From: an uncultured Bacteroidota bacterium
GTDB lineage: Bacteria; Bacteroidota; Bacteroidia; Flavobacteriales; Flavobacteriaceae
Direction: 5' to 3'
DNA: 64,000 nucleotides
NCBI GenBank assembly: GCA_902536935.1
Contig: CACAZM010000005.1
Location: 28,349 to 92,348, forward strand
Shown here: positions 20,589 to 31,297 of the stretch, in pieces
Layout of the letters: every line of letters starts with the position of its first letter
Position numbering within the stretch: position 1 is the first letter of the stretch
The notes under the pieces: model-generated
What the model saw: only the letters and a program-made list of their open reading frames with translations
Database searches by the model: none
Told to the model about the DNA's origin: nothing
Program-made: the position numbers and the translations under genes

Positions 20589-21935
20589 ATGGCAAAAGTA
20601 AAAACCGCTTTTTTTTGTAAACATTGTGGTACGCAGCACAGTAAATGGCAAGGGCAATGTCATGCCTGTAAAGAATGGAACACCATTGTTGAAGAAGTGG
20701 TGCAAAAACCAAAAATCGAAGCTTGGCAAGCGCCTACCAACACACAATCTAGCGTTCCAATTCCCATTCGCGAGGTTTCTGAAAATCAGCAAGCCCGATT
20801 AGCCACAGGTGATACCGAATTGGATCGGGTTTTGGGTGGTGGAGTTGTTACTGGATCATTGGTATTACTAGCCGGTGAACCTGGTGTTGGAAAGTCTACC
20901 TTACTGCTACAGCTCGCTTTGCAGGTCGACTACCCTACGCTCTATGTTTCTGGAGAAGAAAGTTTAACCCAAATCAAATTGAGAAGTAACCGAATGAACA
21001 ATTGTAGTTCGCACTGCTATTTGCTCAATGAAACCAATGTGGAGCAGATCCTTACCCAAGCTAACACACTCAAACCCAAACTTCTCATTGTCGATTCGAT
21101 ACAAACCCTGCAAACCGACCTTATTGATAGTGGTGCGGGCAGTGTGTCACAAGTTCGAGAGTGTACCTCAGCACTACAGCAATTCGCCAAACAAATGCAA
21201 ATCCCCGTATTGGTGGTTGGACATATCACCAAAGATGGTATGATAGCCGGTCCCAAAATCTTAGAACATATGGTGGATGTAGTTTTGCACTTTGAAGGGG
21301 ATCGAAATTATTTATATCGTATTTTGCGCACCCCAAAAAACCGCTTTGGCTCCACGGCAGAATTGGGGATTTATGAAATGGAATCAAAAGGGTTGCGCAT
21401 CGTCGAAAACCCCAGTGAACTTTTGATTTCAAGCACTAGTAGTAATTTGAGTGGGCATGCGATTGCAGCTACCTTAGAGGGCATGCGCCCCATGCTGATT
21501 GAGTGTCAGGCATTGGTAAGTTCAGCTGTCTATGGCACCCCTCAAAGGAGCAGCACAGGCTTTAATGTCAAACGGCTTAATATGTTGTTGGCAGTTTTGG
21601 AAAAACGTGCTGGTTTTAAGCTTGGTGCTAAAGATGTATTTCTGAACCTAGCAGGTGGAATTCGGATTGAAGATCCCGCTCTCGATTTGGCAGTTGCTGC
21701 CGCCATACTATCCAGTAGTTTGGACGTGGTCATTCCCGAAAAATATTGCTTTGCTGCTGAAGTTGGTCTCTCTGGCGAACTGCGCAACGTCCCCAGAGTG
21801 GAGCAACGAATTCAAGAGGCCGAAAAACTCGGTTTCACAACCTTAGTTGTTGCGCAAAAAAGTAAACTTCCCACCTCCAAACTTAAAGTAATTGCACTCG
21901 ACAATATCCGTGGATTAGTGGAGTTATTGTTCTAA
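20589..21935 (+). CDS. radA: DNA repair protein RadA
   Basis: N-terminal CKHCGTQHSKWQGQCHAC zinc finger, Walker A GEPGVGKSTLL, KNRFGS motif, Lon-like C-term. Confidence 0.96.
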   Translation: MAKVKTAFFCKHCGTQHSKWQGQCHACKEWNTIVEEVVQKPKIEAWQAPTNTQSSVPIPIREVSENQQARLATGDTELDRVLGGGVVTGSLVLLAGEPGVGKSTLLLQLALQVDYPTLYVSGEESLTQIKLRSNRMNNCSSHCYLLNETNVEQILTQANTLKPKLLIVDSIQTLQTDLIDSGAGSVSQVRECTSALQQFAKQMQIPVLVVGHITKDGMIAGPKILEHMVDVVLHFEGDRNYLYRILRTPKNRFGSTAELGIYEMESKGLRIVENPSELLISSTSSNLSGHAIAATLEGMRPMLIECQALVSSAVYGTPQRSSTGFNVKRLNMLLAVLEKRAGFKLGAKDVFLNLAGGIRIEDPALDLAVAAAILSSSLDVVIPEKYCFAAEVGLSGELRNVPRVEQRIQEAEKLGFTTLVVAQKSKLPTSKLKVIALDNIRGLVELLF

Positions 21936-22969
21936 GGCGCTGGATTAGAAAATTGCTTATGCACTTCGTCGATTTCGTCTAGAATTTCATCCGATAATGT
22001 CAGTGCTGCCGAAGCAATGTTTTCTCGCAGTTGCGTCATGGTTGTAGCCCCGATTATATTAGAAGTCACAAAGGCTTGATCGGTAACAAAAGCCAAAGAC
22101 ATTTGTGCCAAAGACAAGCCGTGCTTATCAGCAATGGAAGCATAATGCTCTGTCGCTTGAAGAGACTCCTCACTGTTGTATCGTACCATTCTAGGAAAGA
22201 GTTGAAGGCGGCTATTTTTGGGGAGTTTCCCGCCACGATACTTTCCTGACAAAATCCCAAAAGCCATGGGCGAATAGGCCAATAACCCTAGCTGTTCGCG
22301 ATGAGCGACTTCGGCATTGCCGACTTCAAACTTTCGATTGAGAAGGGAGTATGGGTTTTGAATCGTTTTCATTCGAGGTAGGTTTGCAAACTCCGATAGT
22401 GCCAAATACTTCATCGCTCCCCAGGGGGACTCGTTAGACAGTCCAATATGTCTAATTTTACCCACTTTGATAAAATCGTCGAGGATTTCTAAAATCTCAT
22501 GAAAGTTGTATTCCCATTGCTCATTTTCGTCTGGTTTATATCCAAGAGAACCAAAAAAATTCGAGTTTCTTTCTGGCCAATGCAACTGGTATAAATCGAT
22601 ATAATCCGTTTGGAGTCGTTGCAAGCTCCCATCCAGGGCCTGTTGAATACTATCAGGGGAAAACCCTGTGGTTCGGATATGAGCGGTGTAGGCACCTGGC
22701 CCTGCGATTTTGGTTGCTAAAACCACTTGTTCCCGATTTTTTCGAGAGGCAAACCAATTACCGATGATGCGCTCAGTTTCTGCATAGGTGTCGGCACTTG
22801 CAGGCACTGGGTATAACTCTGCTGTATCAAAAAAATTGACCCCTTTATCGAGTGAATAATCCATTTGTTCAAAACCCTCCTCTTGAGTGTTTTGATTACC
22901 CCAAGTCATAGTGCCTAAACAGATTTTACTCACACGGACGTCGGAGTGAGGTAAATTGGTGTATTTCAT
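21932..22969 (-). CDS. Aldo/keto reductase (Tas-like)
   Basis: 345 aa; SKICLGTMTWGNQNTQEEGFEQMDYSLDKGVNFFDTAELYP. Confidence 0.9.
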   Translation of the reverse strand: MKYTNLPHSDVRVSKICLGTMTWGNQNTQEEGFEQMDYSLDKGVNFFDTAELYPVPASADTYAETERIIGNWFASRKNREQVVLATKIAGPGAYTAHIRTTGFSPDSIQQALDGSLQRLQTDYIDLYQLHWPERNSNFFGSLGYKPDENEQWEYNFHEILEILDDFIKVGKIRHIGLSNESPWGAMKYLALSEFANLPRMKTIQNPYSLLNRKFEVGNAEVAHREQLGLLAYSPMAFGILSGKYRGGKLPKNSRLQLFPRMVRYNSEESLQATEHYASIADKHGLSLAQMSLAFVTDQAFVTSNIIGATTMTQLRENIASAALTLSDEILDEIDEVHKQFSNPAP

Positions 22970-23736
22970 AAGTCCATATTCAAAGTGACGCCAACAGGAC
23001 AGTGGTCAGAATGGACAGCTTGGGGTAAGATAAACGCTCTTTCTATGTGTTTGGTCAAAGGTTCGGATACCATGGCGTAGTCGATACGCCAGCCCTTATT
23101 ATTGGCACGAGCATTGGCACGATAGCTCCACCAGCTATAGTGATGAGGGTCTTCGTTGAGATGACGGAAAGAATCGGTAAAACCCTGTTTGATAAATCCA
23201 TCTAGCCAAGCGCGTTCTTCCGGTAAAAAGCCGGAAACCTTAACGTTTCTTACGGGGTCATGGATGTCGATAGCTTCGTGGCAGATATTATAGTCTCCGC
23301 AAATCACCAAGTTGGGATATTCGTTTTTGAGTTCATTGATGTAGGCCTGAAAATCATCCATATAGGTAAACTTAAAGGCCAAACGCTCAGGATTGGTCCC
23401 CGAAGGTAGATATAAACTCATCACAGATATCCCGTCAAAATCGACACGGAGGTTGCGCCCCTCTTTGTCCATATAGCCGATGCCTGTGCCATAGACCACC
23501 TTGTTTGGCTCCTGCTTGCACAATACCGCCACCCCACTATATCCCTTTTTTTGGGCGGGATACCAATAGTTGTGCTGATATCCAAATTCTTTAAACACAC
23601 CTGGGTCAAATTGATCGGGTGTGGCTTTAATTTCTTGTAGGCAAAGGACATCGGGGGAAGCTGCCTTTAACCACTCCAAAATGTCTTTGCGCAATGCTGC
23701 GCGAATGCCATTAACGTTATAGGAGATAATCTTCAT
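22966..23736 (-). CDS. xth: Exodeoxyribonuclease III
   Basis: 256 aa; MKIISYNVNGIRAALRKDILEWL...LCLQEIKAT...GDYNICHEAIDIHDP...SDHCPVGVTL. Confidence 0.95.
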   Translation of the reverse strand: MKIISYNVNGIRAALRKDILEWLKAASPDVLCLQEIKATPDQFDPGVFKEFGYQHNYWYPAQKKGYSGVAVLCKQEPNKVVYGTGIGYMDKEGRNLRVDFDGISVMSLYLPSGTNPERLAFKFTYMDDFQAYINELKNEYPNLVICGDYNICHEAIDIHDPVRNVKVSGFLPEERAWLDGFIKQGFTDSFRHLNEDPHHYSWWSYRANARANNKGWRIDYAMVSEPLTKHIERAFILPQAVHSDHCPVGVTLNMDL

Positions 23737-23797
23737 ACTTGCTAAAATACAAAGTCACAATACAATTTTATATTTTTGTATTAACTAAACCAAAAAA

Positions 23798-24391
23798 ATG
23801 AAAAGAATACTATTTTTTATACCCGTATTTTTTTTGCTTTCTTCGGTGGACGCCCAAGAACAAGAAGTGCCAGCTGTTCCTGAAGTACCCGCAATCAATA
23901 ATGACAAAGAGGATGAAAAAGTAATCAAAGTTGAAATTGTAAATGATTCGTCTCTTGATGCTGCATTTCCAAAGGGTAAGAATGAACTTAGAATAAATGC
24001 CCTAAGTCTTATAGCTAGAGGTGATATAAATATATTTTATGAAAGGATATCGAACAGGTCAAGTAGCTTTGGTGTTTCAATGTTTATAAACGGAGGTGAT
24101 GAATTTATTGAAATTACCGATAGAAAATTTGCTTTAAACCCTTATTACAGATTTTACTTTTACAACACAAAAGAATATGGTGCAAGAGGTTTTTTTGTTG
24201 AGGGCTTCAGTTCTTTCGCATCTCTTGAAAGTGAATCTGTTCAAGTCTCCATTGGAATGACAATCGGGACAAAAAGGATTAATACTCAAGGTTTATCTTT
24301 TGAATTATTTGCAGGGCTGTCTCGTTATATAACAGCAACAAACAACGAATTTCATTTTCCTTTAGGGATTGCTATCGGAAAAAGATTTTAA
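23798..24391 (+). CDS. Secreted/outer-membrane hypothetical protein (DUF3575-like)
   Basis: 197 aa; signal peptide MKRILFFIPVFFLLSSVDAQ; beta-rich C-terminus; TATTTTTG box at 23771-23778. Confidence 0.65.
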   Translation: MKRILFFIPVFFLLSSVDAQEQEVPAVPEVPAINNDKEDEKVIKVEIVNDSSLDAAFPKGKNELRINALSLIARGDINIFYERISNRSSSFGVSMFINGGDEFIEITDRKFALNPYYRFYFYNTKEYGARGFFVEGFSSFASLESESVQVSIGMTIGTKRINTQGLSFELFAGLSRYITATNNEFHFPLGIAIGKRF

Positions 24392-24393
24392 GC

Positions 24394-25935
24394 TTATTCG
24401 GCTTTTGACAACCAATATTTGATGCTTAACTTAGTATCTAAATGTTGAGATAATTCTTTTTTTGGTACTCGAACTTGCTTCATGGAGTCTCTTTCTCGTA
24501 GGGTAACTGTTTGGTCTTCCAAGGTTTGGTGATCGACCGTTACACAGTATGGTGTTCCAAGCGCGTCTTGTCGTCTATATCGACGTCCAATTGCATCTTT
24601 CTCGTCATAAACTGTCGAGTAGTCCCATTTTAAATCAGCAACCAAATCACGAGCAAGATCCGGCAAACCATCTTTTTTGACCAAGGGTAAAATGGCAATC
24701 TGAGTCGGTGCCAAAACGGCTGGTAACCGCATTACAGTACGTGTATTCCCGTCCTCGAGTTGCTCTTCTTGCAAGCTGTGAGATAGCACCGCCAAAAACA
24801 TACGATCCAGTCCGATTGAGGTTTCCAACACATATGGAGTATAGCTTTCGTTGCGATCTGGGTCAAAATACTGTAGTTTTTTACCCGCATACTTTTCATG
24901 ACTGCCCAAGTCAAAATCCGTTCTGGAGTGGATCCCCTCTAATTCTTTAAATCCAAATGGAAATTTAAACTCGATATCACAGGCTGCATCGGCATAATGT
25001 GCCAATTTTTCGTGATCATGAAATCGATAATTATCTTCGCCCATTCCTAAAGATAGATGCCAGTTTAGGCGGGTTTTTTTCCAATGGTCGTACCACTCTT
25101 TTTGCGTACCCGGAGGAATAAAAAATTGCATCTCCATTTGCTCAAACTCTCGCATGCGAAAGATAAACTGGCGTGCTACGATTTCGTTGCGAAATGCCTT
25201 CCCTGTTTGAGCAATCCCAAAGGGAATTTTCATACGTCCGGATTTTTGTACATTCAAAAAGTTTACAAAAATCCCTTGAGCTGTTTCTGGGCGTAGGTAG
25301 AGGTCGGTCGCATGATCGGCTGATGCACCGAGCTTGGTGCCAAACATCAAGTTGAATTGCTTGACATCTGTCCAGTTTTTTGAACCAGAGAACGGGCATA
25401 CGATTTCCAATTCTTCGATAAGTGCTTTGACATCAGCAAGGTTTTCCGCCTCTAATGACTTGGCCATTCGAGTACTTATTGCGCTTGCCTTTTCTATGTA
25501 GCCAACCACGCGGGGGTTTGTCGATACAAACTGATTCCTGTCAAAGGCATCACCAAAACGCTTGGATGCATTTGTGACTTCTTTTTCAATTTTCCCTTCC
25601 AATTTGGCGATATAGTCCTCTATTAATACATCAGCACGATAACGTTTTTTGGAATCTTTATTGTCAATCAATGGATCGTTAAAAGCGTCCACGTGACCCG
25701 ACGCCTTCCAAGTTGTAGGATGCATAAAAATGGCAGCATCTAAACCAACGATATTATCGTTGAGTTGAACCATAGATTTCCACCAATAGTTGCGAATGTT
25801 GTTTTTGAGAAGTACACCCTGTTGCCCATAATCATATACGGCACTAAGCCCATCATAAATATCACTTGAAGGAAAAACAAAGCCATATTCTTTGGCGTGT
25901 GCAATTACTTTTTTAAAGTGATCGGTTTCAGACAT
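24394..25935 (-). CDS. glyS: Glycyl-tRNA synthetase (dimeric type)
   Basis: 513 aa; YGFVFPSSDIYDGLSAVYDYGQQG..., LYLRPETAQGIFVNF, TPYVLETSIGLDRMFLAVL. Confidence 0.96.
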   Translation of the reverse strand: MSETDHFKKVIAHAKEYGFVFPSSDIYDGLSAVYDYGQQGVLLKNNIRNYWWKSMVQLNDNIVGLDAAIFMHPTTWKASGHVDAFNDPLIDNKDSKKRYRADVLIEDYIAKLEGKIEKEVTNASKRFGDAFDRNQFVSTNPRVVGYIEKASAISTRMAKSLEAENLADVKALIEELEIVCPFSGSKNWTDVKQFNLMFGTKLGASADHATDLYLRPETAQGIFVNFLNVQKSGRMKIPFGIAQTGKAFRNEIVARQFIFRMREFEQMEMQFFIPPGTQKEWYDHWKKTRLNWHLSLGMGEDNYRFHDHEKLAHYADAACDIEFKFPFGFKELEGIHSRTDFDLGSHEKYAGKKLQYFDPDRNESYTPYVLETSIGLDRMFLAVLSHSLQEEQLEDGNTRTVMRLPAVLAPTQIAILPLVKKDGLPDLARDLVADLKWDYSTVYDEKDAIGRRYRRQDALGTPYCVTVDHQTLEDQTVTLRERDSMKQVRVPKKELSQHLDTKLSIKYWLSKAE

Positions 25936-25939
25936 TGCG

Positions 25940-25947
25940 CAAAAATA
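25940..25947 (-). promoter_or_regulatory. Putative -7 element TATTTTTG upstream of glyS, adjacent to start codon
   Basis: Exact TAnnTTTG on the minus strand; 4 nt (CGCA) before the glyS ATG; no clear -33. Confidence 0.5.
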
Positions 25948-26136
25948 AGCTTTCTTTTGTAAATTGAATGATACCTCATGTATACTATTTGTTAACTTCT
26001 TTCAGACGATTACCCTTAAATATTGCTTCGGTTGTTGCAGGGCTATACCCCCAAAACCACGCTTTGTTTACATTGTTTGACCGAACTACCAACATGCTAT
26101 TCATTAGTCCTGAAAATAGTTGTTTATTTGTAGTTA

Positions 26137-27738
26137 ATGAGACATAGCTTTTCTCTGGTTTTGTGGAGCTTAATTGCGTTATTGTTTGTGCAATGTGCAA
26201 AGCGTGGTAATCCCACTGGTGGGCCTGAAGACGAAACCCCGCCAGTCTTGTTGCGCGCAGTTCCCGAACTGAATGCAATACAGTTTCGTGAGGATCGAAT
26301 TCGACTATATTTTGACGAGTATGTAAAACTCAACAAACTCAAAGAACAGCTAATTATTTCTCCACCAATCGATCCTGCTTCCTATGTAATTTCGCCGCAA
26401 GGTACTGCCGCTAAGTATGTGCAAATCGAACTTATGGACTCGTTACGTTCAAACACTACCTATAATTTTAATTTTGGGCAAAGTATTGTGGACAACAATG
26501 AAGGAAATCCATATCCGTATTTCCGTTATGTCTTCTCCACTGGGGATTATGTTGATTCCCTTAAGATTCGTGGCACGATTGGGAATGCCTATGGGAGAGA
26601 AGCCAAAAACTTTGTCTCTGTAATGCTCTATAAAGTCGATAGCACCTATACTGATTCACTCATCTATAACCGCCCACCTGACTACCTCTCCAACACACTC
26701 GACAGTTTGGCATTTTTTGAAATTGGCAATATCCGTTCTGGTCGCTATTTACTCATCGCCCAGAAGGACATCGCAAACAACTACACTTTTAATCAAAATA
26801 ATGATGATATAGCTTTTGTTAATGGCTTTATTGAACTGCCCACAGACAGCTTATACCATTTGGATTTGTTTCGAGAACAAACTGACTTTTCATTAGGCCG
26901 TAGCTTTCAAGCAGGTCAAAATCGAATCGGGCTAGGTTATTACGGAGACCCTACTGATTTGGAAGTAGTTCCGCTAAACCTTCCCGACAGTGTGCAAACC
27001 ATTCAATCTTTTGATAAAGTTAAAGACACATTATATGTTTGGTACAAAAACCTAAAAGAGGACTCTTTACAGTTCGATATAAGTCAAGATGCCCTTAAGG
27101 ATCAACTCACACATCAAATTCGAAAAGCAGAAGTGGATTCTCTCACAATATCACCCAACATTGAAGGCGTTTTACATTTAAGTGATACTCTTAGAATTGA
27201 ATCCTCAACTCCCATTTTGACGATTGATAAATCACAAATACGTATTCTTGATCGTGACTCGATTCCTCTGCCATTTGAAATATCTTTAGAAGACCCGCAT
27301 CATGTTAAATTTGATTTTGACATCCTGCCAAATGACAACTACCGATTGGACGTGCTTCCTGGAGCAATAACCGACTTTTTTAATGCGTCCAACGACACAC
27401 TACAAATGCAATTTCGCACCCTAAAGCCCGCTGATTATGGGAGTTTGTATCTACAGCTTGTAGGGGTGCCAAGCTATCCAGTCATCATACAGCTTACGGA
27501 TGAAAAAGAAAATGTAATCCGTAGCTTACCTTTGTCAGCCCCTCAAAGGCGAGTTGTCTTTTCCAACCTTCAACCCAAGAAGTACTATGTGCGATTAATT
27601 GTAGATAAGAACAATAATGGGAAATGGGATAGTGGTCGCTTTCTAAATCGACTTTTTCCGGAAAAAGTTTATCACCATGAACCCTTAATTGATGTACGTG
27701 CTAACTGGGAGCTACAAGAAACCTTTATTTTGAAATAA
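26137..27738 (+). CDS. Ig-like (SbsA_Ig) domain lipoprotein
   Basis: 533 aa; lipobox-like LLFVQCAKRGNPTGGPEDETPPVLL, a hallmark of a conserved Bacteroidota family. Confidence 0.75.
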   Translation: MRHSFSLVLWSLIALLFVQCAKRGNPTGGPEDETPPVLLRAVPELNAIQFREDRIRLYFDEYVKLNKLKEQLIISPPIDPASYVISPQGTAAKYVQIELMDSLRSNTTYNFNFGQSIVDNNEGNPYPYFRYVFSTGDYVDSLKIRGTIGNAYGREAKNFVSVMLYKVDSTYTDSLIYNRPPDYLSNTLDSLAFFEIGNIRSGRYLLIAQKDIANNYTFNQNNDDIAFVNGFIELPTDSLYHLDLFREQTDFSLGRSFQAGQNRIGLGYYGDPTDLEVVPLNLPDSVQTIQSFDKVKDTLYVWYKNLKEDSLQFDISQDALKDQLTHQIRKAEVDSLTISPNIEGVLHLSDTLRIESSTPILTIDKSQIRILDRDSIPLPFEISLEDPHHVKFDFDILPNDNYRLDVLPGAITDFFNASNDTLQMQFRTLKPADYGSLYLQLVGVPSYPVIIQLTDEKENVIRSLPLSAPQRRVVFSNLQPKKYYVRLIVDKNNNGKWDSGRFLNRLFPEKVYHHEPLIDVRANWELQETFILK

Positions 27739-27743
27739 TTGAT

Positions 27744-28490
27744 TTAGGCCTTATAAGAAGCCAAGAGATATTCCTTATTCATCCTGGCGATATTTTCAAG
27801 TGAAATCCCTTTGGGACATTCTACTTCACATGCTCCAGTGTTAGTACAGTTTCCAAAGCCTTCCTCGTCCATTTGCTTAACCATATTAATCACACGATCA
27901 GTAGCTTCTACTTGACCTTGAGGAAGCAGAGCGTATTGTGATACTTTGGCCGAAACAAACAACATTGCAGATGCGTTTTTACAAGTCGCCACACAAGCAC
28001 CACATCCTATACAAGTTGCCGCGTCAAAGGCCTTGTCAGCATCCGCTTTTTCAATTGGAATCGCATTGGCATCTTGGGTATTCCCCGAGGTATTTACTGA
28101 TACAAACCCCCCTGCGTGTTGAATCCGATCAAAGGCCGTTCGATCAACAACCAAGTCCTTTATGACAGGGAATGGCTTTGCGCGAAAGGGTTCTATGTAA
28201 ATAGTATCTCCATCTTTAAACTTTCTCATGTGTAACTGGCAAGTTGTTACCAAACGATCTGGGCCATGGGCTTCTCCATTTATAAACATTGAACAAGAAC
28301 CGCAGATTCCCTCTCGACAGTCATGATCAAATGCAACAGGGTCAATCCCTTGTTCCATCAGCTGTTCGTTGAGCACGTCCATCATTTCTAAAAAGGACAT
28401 ATCGGGGGACACACTGTCCAGTGAATAGGTTTGCATGCTCCCTTTTGCAGTGGCGTTTTCTTGTCGCCAAATCTTAAGTTTAAGTTTCAT
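27744..28490 (-). CDS. sdhB: Succinate dehydrogenase / fumarate reductase iron-sulfur subunit
   Basis: [55 protein letters not shown]. Confidence 0.95.
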   Translation of the reverse strand: MKLKLKIWRQENATAKGSMQTYSLDSVSPDMSFLEMMDVLNEQLMEQGIDPVAFDHDCREGICGSCSMFINGEAHGPDRLVTTCQLHMRKFKDGDTIYIEPFRAKPFPVIKDLVVDRTAFDRIQHAGGFVSVNTSGNTQDANAIPIEKADADKAFDAATCIGCGACVATCKNASAMLFVSAKVSQYALLPQGQVEATDRVINMVKQMDEEGFGNCTNTGACEVECPKGISLENIARMNKEYLLASYKA

Positions 28491-28492
28491 CT

Positions 28493-30496
28493 CTATTTAT
28501 ATGACCTTGTTTTCAATTCAATATTTTCGTACTTCAGAACTTCTTTATGCAGTTTGGATTTGCTTGGTCCTCCTTTATACTCCCATGCAGATACAAATGT
28601 AAAGTTTTTATCATCGCGAAGTGCCTCTCCTTCTAGCGTCTGAGATTCTTCACGGAAGTGACCTCCACAAGATTCTGTTCGTTCCAAAGCATCTTTGGCA
28701 AACAGCTCGCCCAACTCCAAAAAATCTGCAACTCGTAGAGCTTTTGCCAATGGCTCATTGAAAGAATTGGCAGTACCAGGGACAAAAACGTCCTTGTAAA
28801 ATTCCTCTCGCAGCGCTTTGATCTCTGCGATAGCTTCTTGTAGTCCCTTTTTATTACGCGACATCCCACATTTATTCCAAATGATTTTTCCAAGTTTTCT
28901 ATGGAAGTAATCTACCGTTTTGGTTCCTTTATTCTTGATAAAGCGGTTGATTTGGGCACGTACGTTTGACTCTGCTTCATCAAATTCTGGTGAGTCCGTG
29001 GGGATTGCCCCGGTGCGAATATCATCTGACAAGTAGTCTCCAATGGTGTATGGTAACACAAAATAGCCATCTGCCAGTCCTTGCATCAAAGCCGAAGCGC
29101 CAAGTCGGTTGGCGCCATGATCAGAGAAGTTCGCCTCCCCAATTGCAAAGCAACCCGGTACCGTTGTCATTAGGTTATAGTCAACCCAAATCCCTCCCAT
29201 TGTGTAATGTACCGCAGGATAAATCATCATTGGTGTTTCATAGGGGTTTTGATCAACGATTTTCTCATACATCTGAAATAAGTTACCATATTTGGCTTTG
29301 ATAACTTGCTTTCCGAGTTTTTGCACAAGTGAAGAGTCGTTTTCATCAAGACCTTTAACATGCGCTTTTTCTTTCCCATATCGCTCTATGGCTGCGGCAA
29401 AGTCAAGAAACACTGCCTCACCAGTTTTATTGACCCCAAAGCCCTCATCACATCGTTCTTTGGCTGCACGAGAGGCAACATCACGAGGAACAAGGTTTCC
29501 AAAAGCTGGATAACGACGTTCAAGGTAATAGTCTCGATCTTCTTCTACTAAGTCGGTGGGTTTAAGACGTCCTTCACGAATCGCCTCCGCATCTTCTTTC
29601 TTTTTTGGCACCCAGATCCTTCCGTCGTTTCGCAAAGACTCCGACATCAGGGTGAGTTTTGACTGGTGGTCACCCGAAACAGGAATACAAGTTGGATGGA
29701 TTTGTGTAAAGCAAGGATTGGCAAAATAGGCGCCTTGCTTATGGATTTTCCAAGCAGCCGTTACGTTACTCCCCATCGCGTTAGTTGATAGATAAAAGAG
29801 GTTTCCATAACCCCCAGAAGCAATCACAACGGCATGTGCAGCATGGCGTTCGATTTCACCCGTGACCAAGTTGCGTGTGATGATTCCTCGTGCTTTGCCA
29901 TCAACTTTGACAAGGTCGAGCATCTCATGGCGACTGTACATTTTGATTTTACCACGACCGATTTGCCGATTCATCGCCGAATAAGCTCCAAGCAGCAATT
30001 GCTGACCCGTTTGCCCTTTGGCATAAAAGGTGCGAGAGACGAGTACCCCACCAAACGAGCGGTTGTCGAGCAATCCCCCATAATCCCTAGCAAAAGGAAC
30101 ACCTTGGGCGACACATTGGTCAATAATATTAGTAGATACTTCTGCTAGGCGATATACATTGGCTTCTCTCGAACGGTAATCGCCACCTTTGACGGTATCA
30201 TAAAATAAGCGATGAATCGAGTCACCATCTCCTTGGTAGTTTTTGGCGGCATTTATTCCCCCTTGTGCCGCAATAGAGTGTGCACGACGTGGCGAATCTT
30301 GAAAGCAAAACGCCTTAACGTTATAACCAAGTTCGGCTAGAGTAGCCGCAGCAGAACCACCAGCCAAGCCAGTACCAACCACGATTACATCGATCAAACG
30401 TTTGTTGGCTGGACTAACCAAGCGAATATTATTTTTGTGATTTGTCCATTTATCAGCTATTGGACCTTGGGGAATATGTGCGTTGAGTTTGGTCAT
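28493..30496 (-). CDS. sdhA: Succinate dehydrogenase / fumarate reductase flavoprotein subunit
   Basis: 667 aa; [41 protein letters not shown]. Confidence 0.96.
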   Translation of the reverse strand: MTKLNAHIPQGPIADKWTNHKNNIRLVSPANKRLIDVIVVGTGLAGGSAAATLAELGYNVKAFCFQDSPRRAHSIAAQGGINAAKNYQGDGDSIHRLFYDTVKGGDYRSREANVYRLAEVSTNIIDQCVAQGVPFARDYGGLLDNRSFGGVLVSRTFYAKGQTGQQLLLGAYSAMNRQIGRGKIKMYSRHEMLDLVKVDGKARGIITRNLVTGEIERHAAHAVVIASGGYGNLFYLSTNAMGSNVTAAWKIHKQGAYFANPCFTQIHPTCIPVSGDHQSKLTLMSESLRNDGRIWVPKKKEDAEAIREGRLKPTDLVEEDRDYYLERRYPAFGNLVPRDVASRAAKERCDEGFGVNKTGEAVFLDFAAAIERYGKEKAHVKGLDENDSSLVQKLGKQVIKAKYGNLFQMYEKIVDQNPYETPMMIYPAVHYTMGGIWVDYNLMTTVPGCFAIGEANFSDHGANRLGASALMQGLADGYFVLPYTIGDYLSDDIRTGAIPTDSPEFDEAESNVRAQINRFIKNKGTKTVDYFHRKLGKIIWNKCGMSRNKKGLQEAIAEIKALREEFYKDVFVPGTANSFNEPLAKALRVADFLELGELFAKDALERTESCGGHFREESQTLEGEALRDDKNFTFVSAWEYKGGPSKSKLHKEVLKYENIELKTRSYK

Positions 30497-30497
30497 G

Positions 30498-31157
30498 TTA
30501 GTGATTTAGAAAATGAAAAATCGCAATAAAAGCAAATCCAGCGGGAATTCCGACTGCATAGACTTTTCCGATAGATTTTAACACCGGTGTGTATTTGTTA
30601 TTGAAGCCCACAGACTGGAAAGATGATGAAAACCCATGGGAGAGGTGAAGTGCTAGGAAGAAGAAGGATACCACATAGAGGATCACGCGAGTAAAATCTT
30701 CAAATTTATGGACTAGTTCCTCGTAATATCGATTTGGATCTTCGGGCTTGAATTCGATGTATTTATAGTTCATTTCAGGAACCCAAAAATCGTAAAAGTG
30801 TAATACTAGAAAAGCAAGAACAGTACCTCCCGAAATAAGCATATTTCTAGAAACCCAACTAGCATTGGCGTTTCCTTTGTAAACTGCATAGCGTGAGCCA
30901 CGAGCACGCCTATTGTGGATATCTAGAACAAACCCCATGACAAAATGGAATATCACTCCAAAAATCAAAATGGGCTGAAGGACAAACTGCACTAAGGCAT
31001 TGGTTCCCATAAAATGGGAAAACTGATTGAAAATGGCTTCACTGAAAACCGAGGTGATATTGATTGCGAAATGCTGCAGTAAAAACAGCATCAAAAAGAG
31101 GCCAGACAAGGCCATAGCAACCTTTCGCAGTATCGTAGAAGATAGGACAACTCCCAT
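30498..31157 (-). CDS. sdhC: Succinate dehydrogenase cytochrome b subunit (B-type, 5-TM)
   Basis: 219 aa; [42 protein letters not shown]; adjacent to sdhA. Confidence 0.93.
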   Translation of the reverse strand: MGVVLSSTILRKVAMALSGLFLMLFLLQHFAINITSVFSEAIFNQFSHFMGTNALVQFVLQPILIFGVIFHFVMGFVLDIHNRRARGSRYAVYKGNANASWVSRNMLISGGTVLAFLVLHFYDFWVPEMNYKYIEFKPEDPNRYYEELVHKFEDFTRVILYVVSFFFLALHLSHGFSSSFQSVGFNNKYTPVLKSIGKVYAVGIPAGFAFIAIFHFLNH

Positions 31158-31179
31158 AATTTTTGACTAAATGTTCGTA

Positions 31180-31211
31180 CAAAATTAGGTGCTGAATGCC
31201 TGAACGCCAAA
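31180..31211 (-). promoter_or_regulatory. Putative sigma-ABfr-type promoter for sdhCAB
   Basis: Minus strand TTTG (31211-31208)-N20-TAATTTTG (31187-31180), 22 nt before the sdhC ATG. Confidence 0.7.
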
Positions 31212-31297
31212 GGATTTTGGTGATTTTGAACGAATCTATCAACTTTCACCTGAATCGACTGTTTTTTATCAAAAGCGTTTATCGATTCTCAAACAAA

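Noticed and set aside
25985-26278. Minus-strand 97-aa ORF (...VNKAWFWGYSPATTEAIFKGNRLKEVNK) upstream of glyS
   Set aside because: About half of it lies antisense to the well-supported Ig-like lipoprotein gene, including its signal peptide; no recognisable family. The non-overlapping tail could be a gene remnant but cannot be supported.
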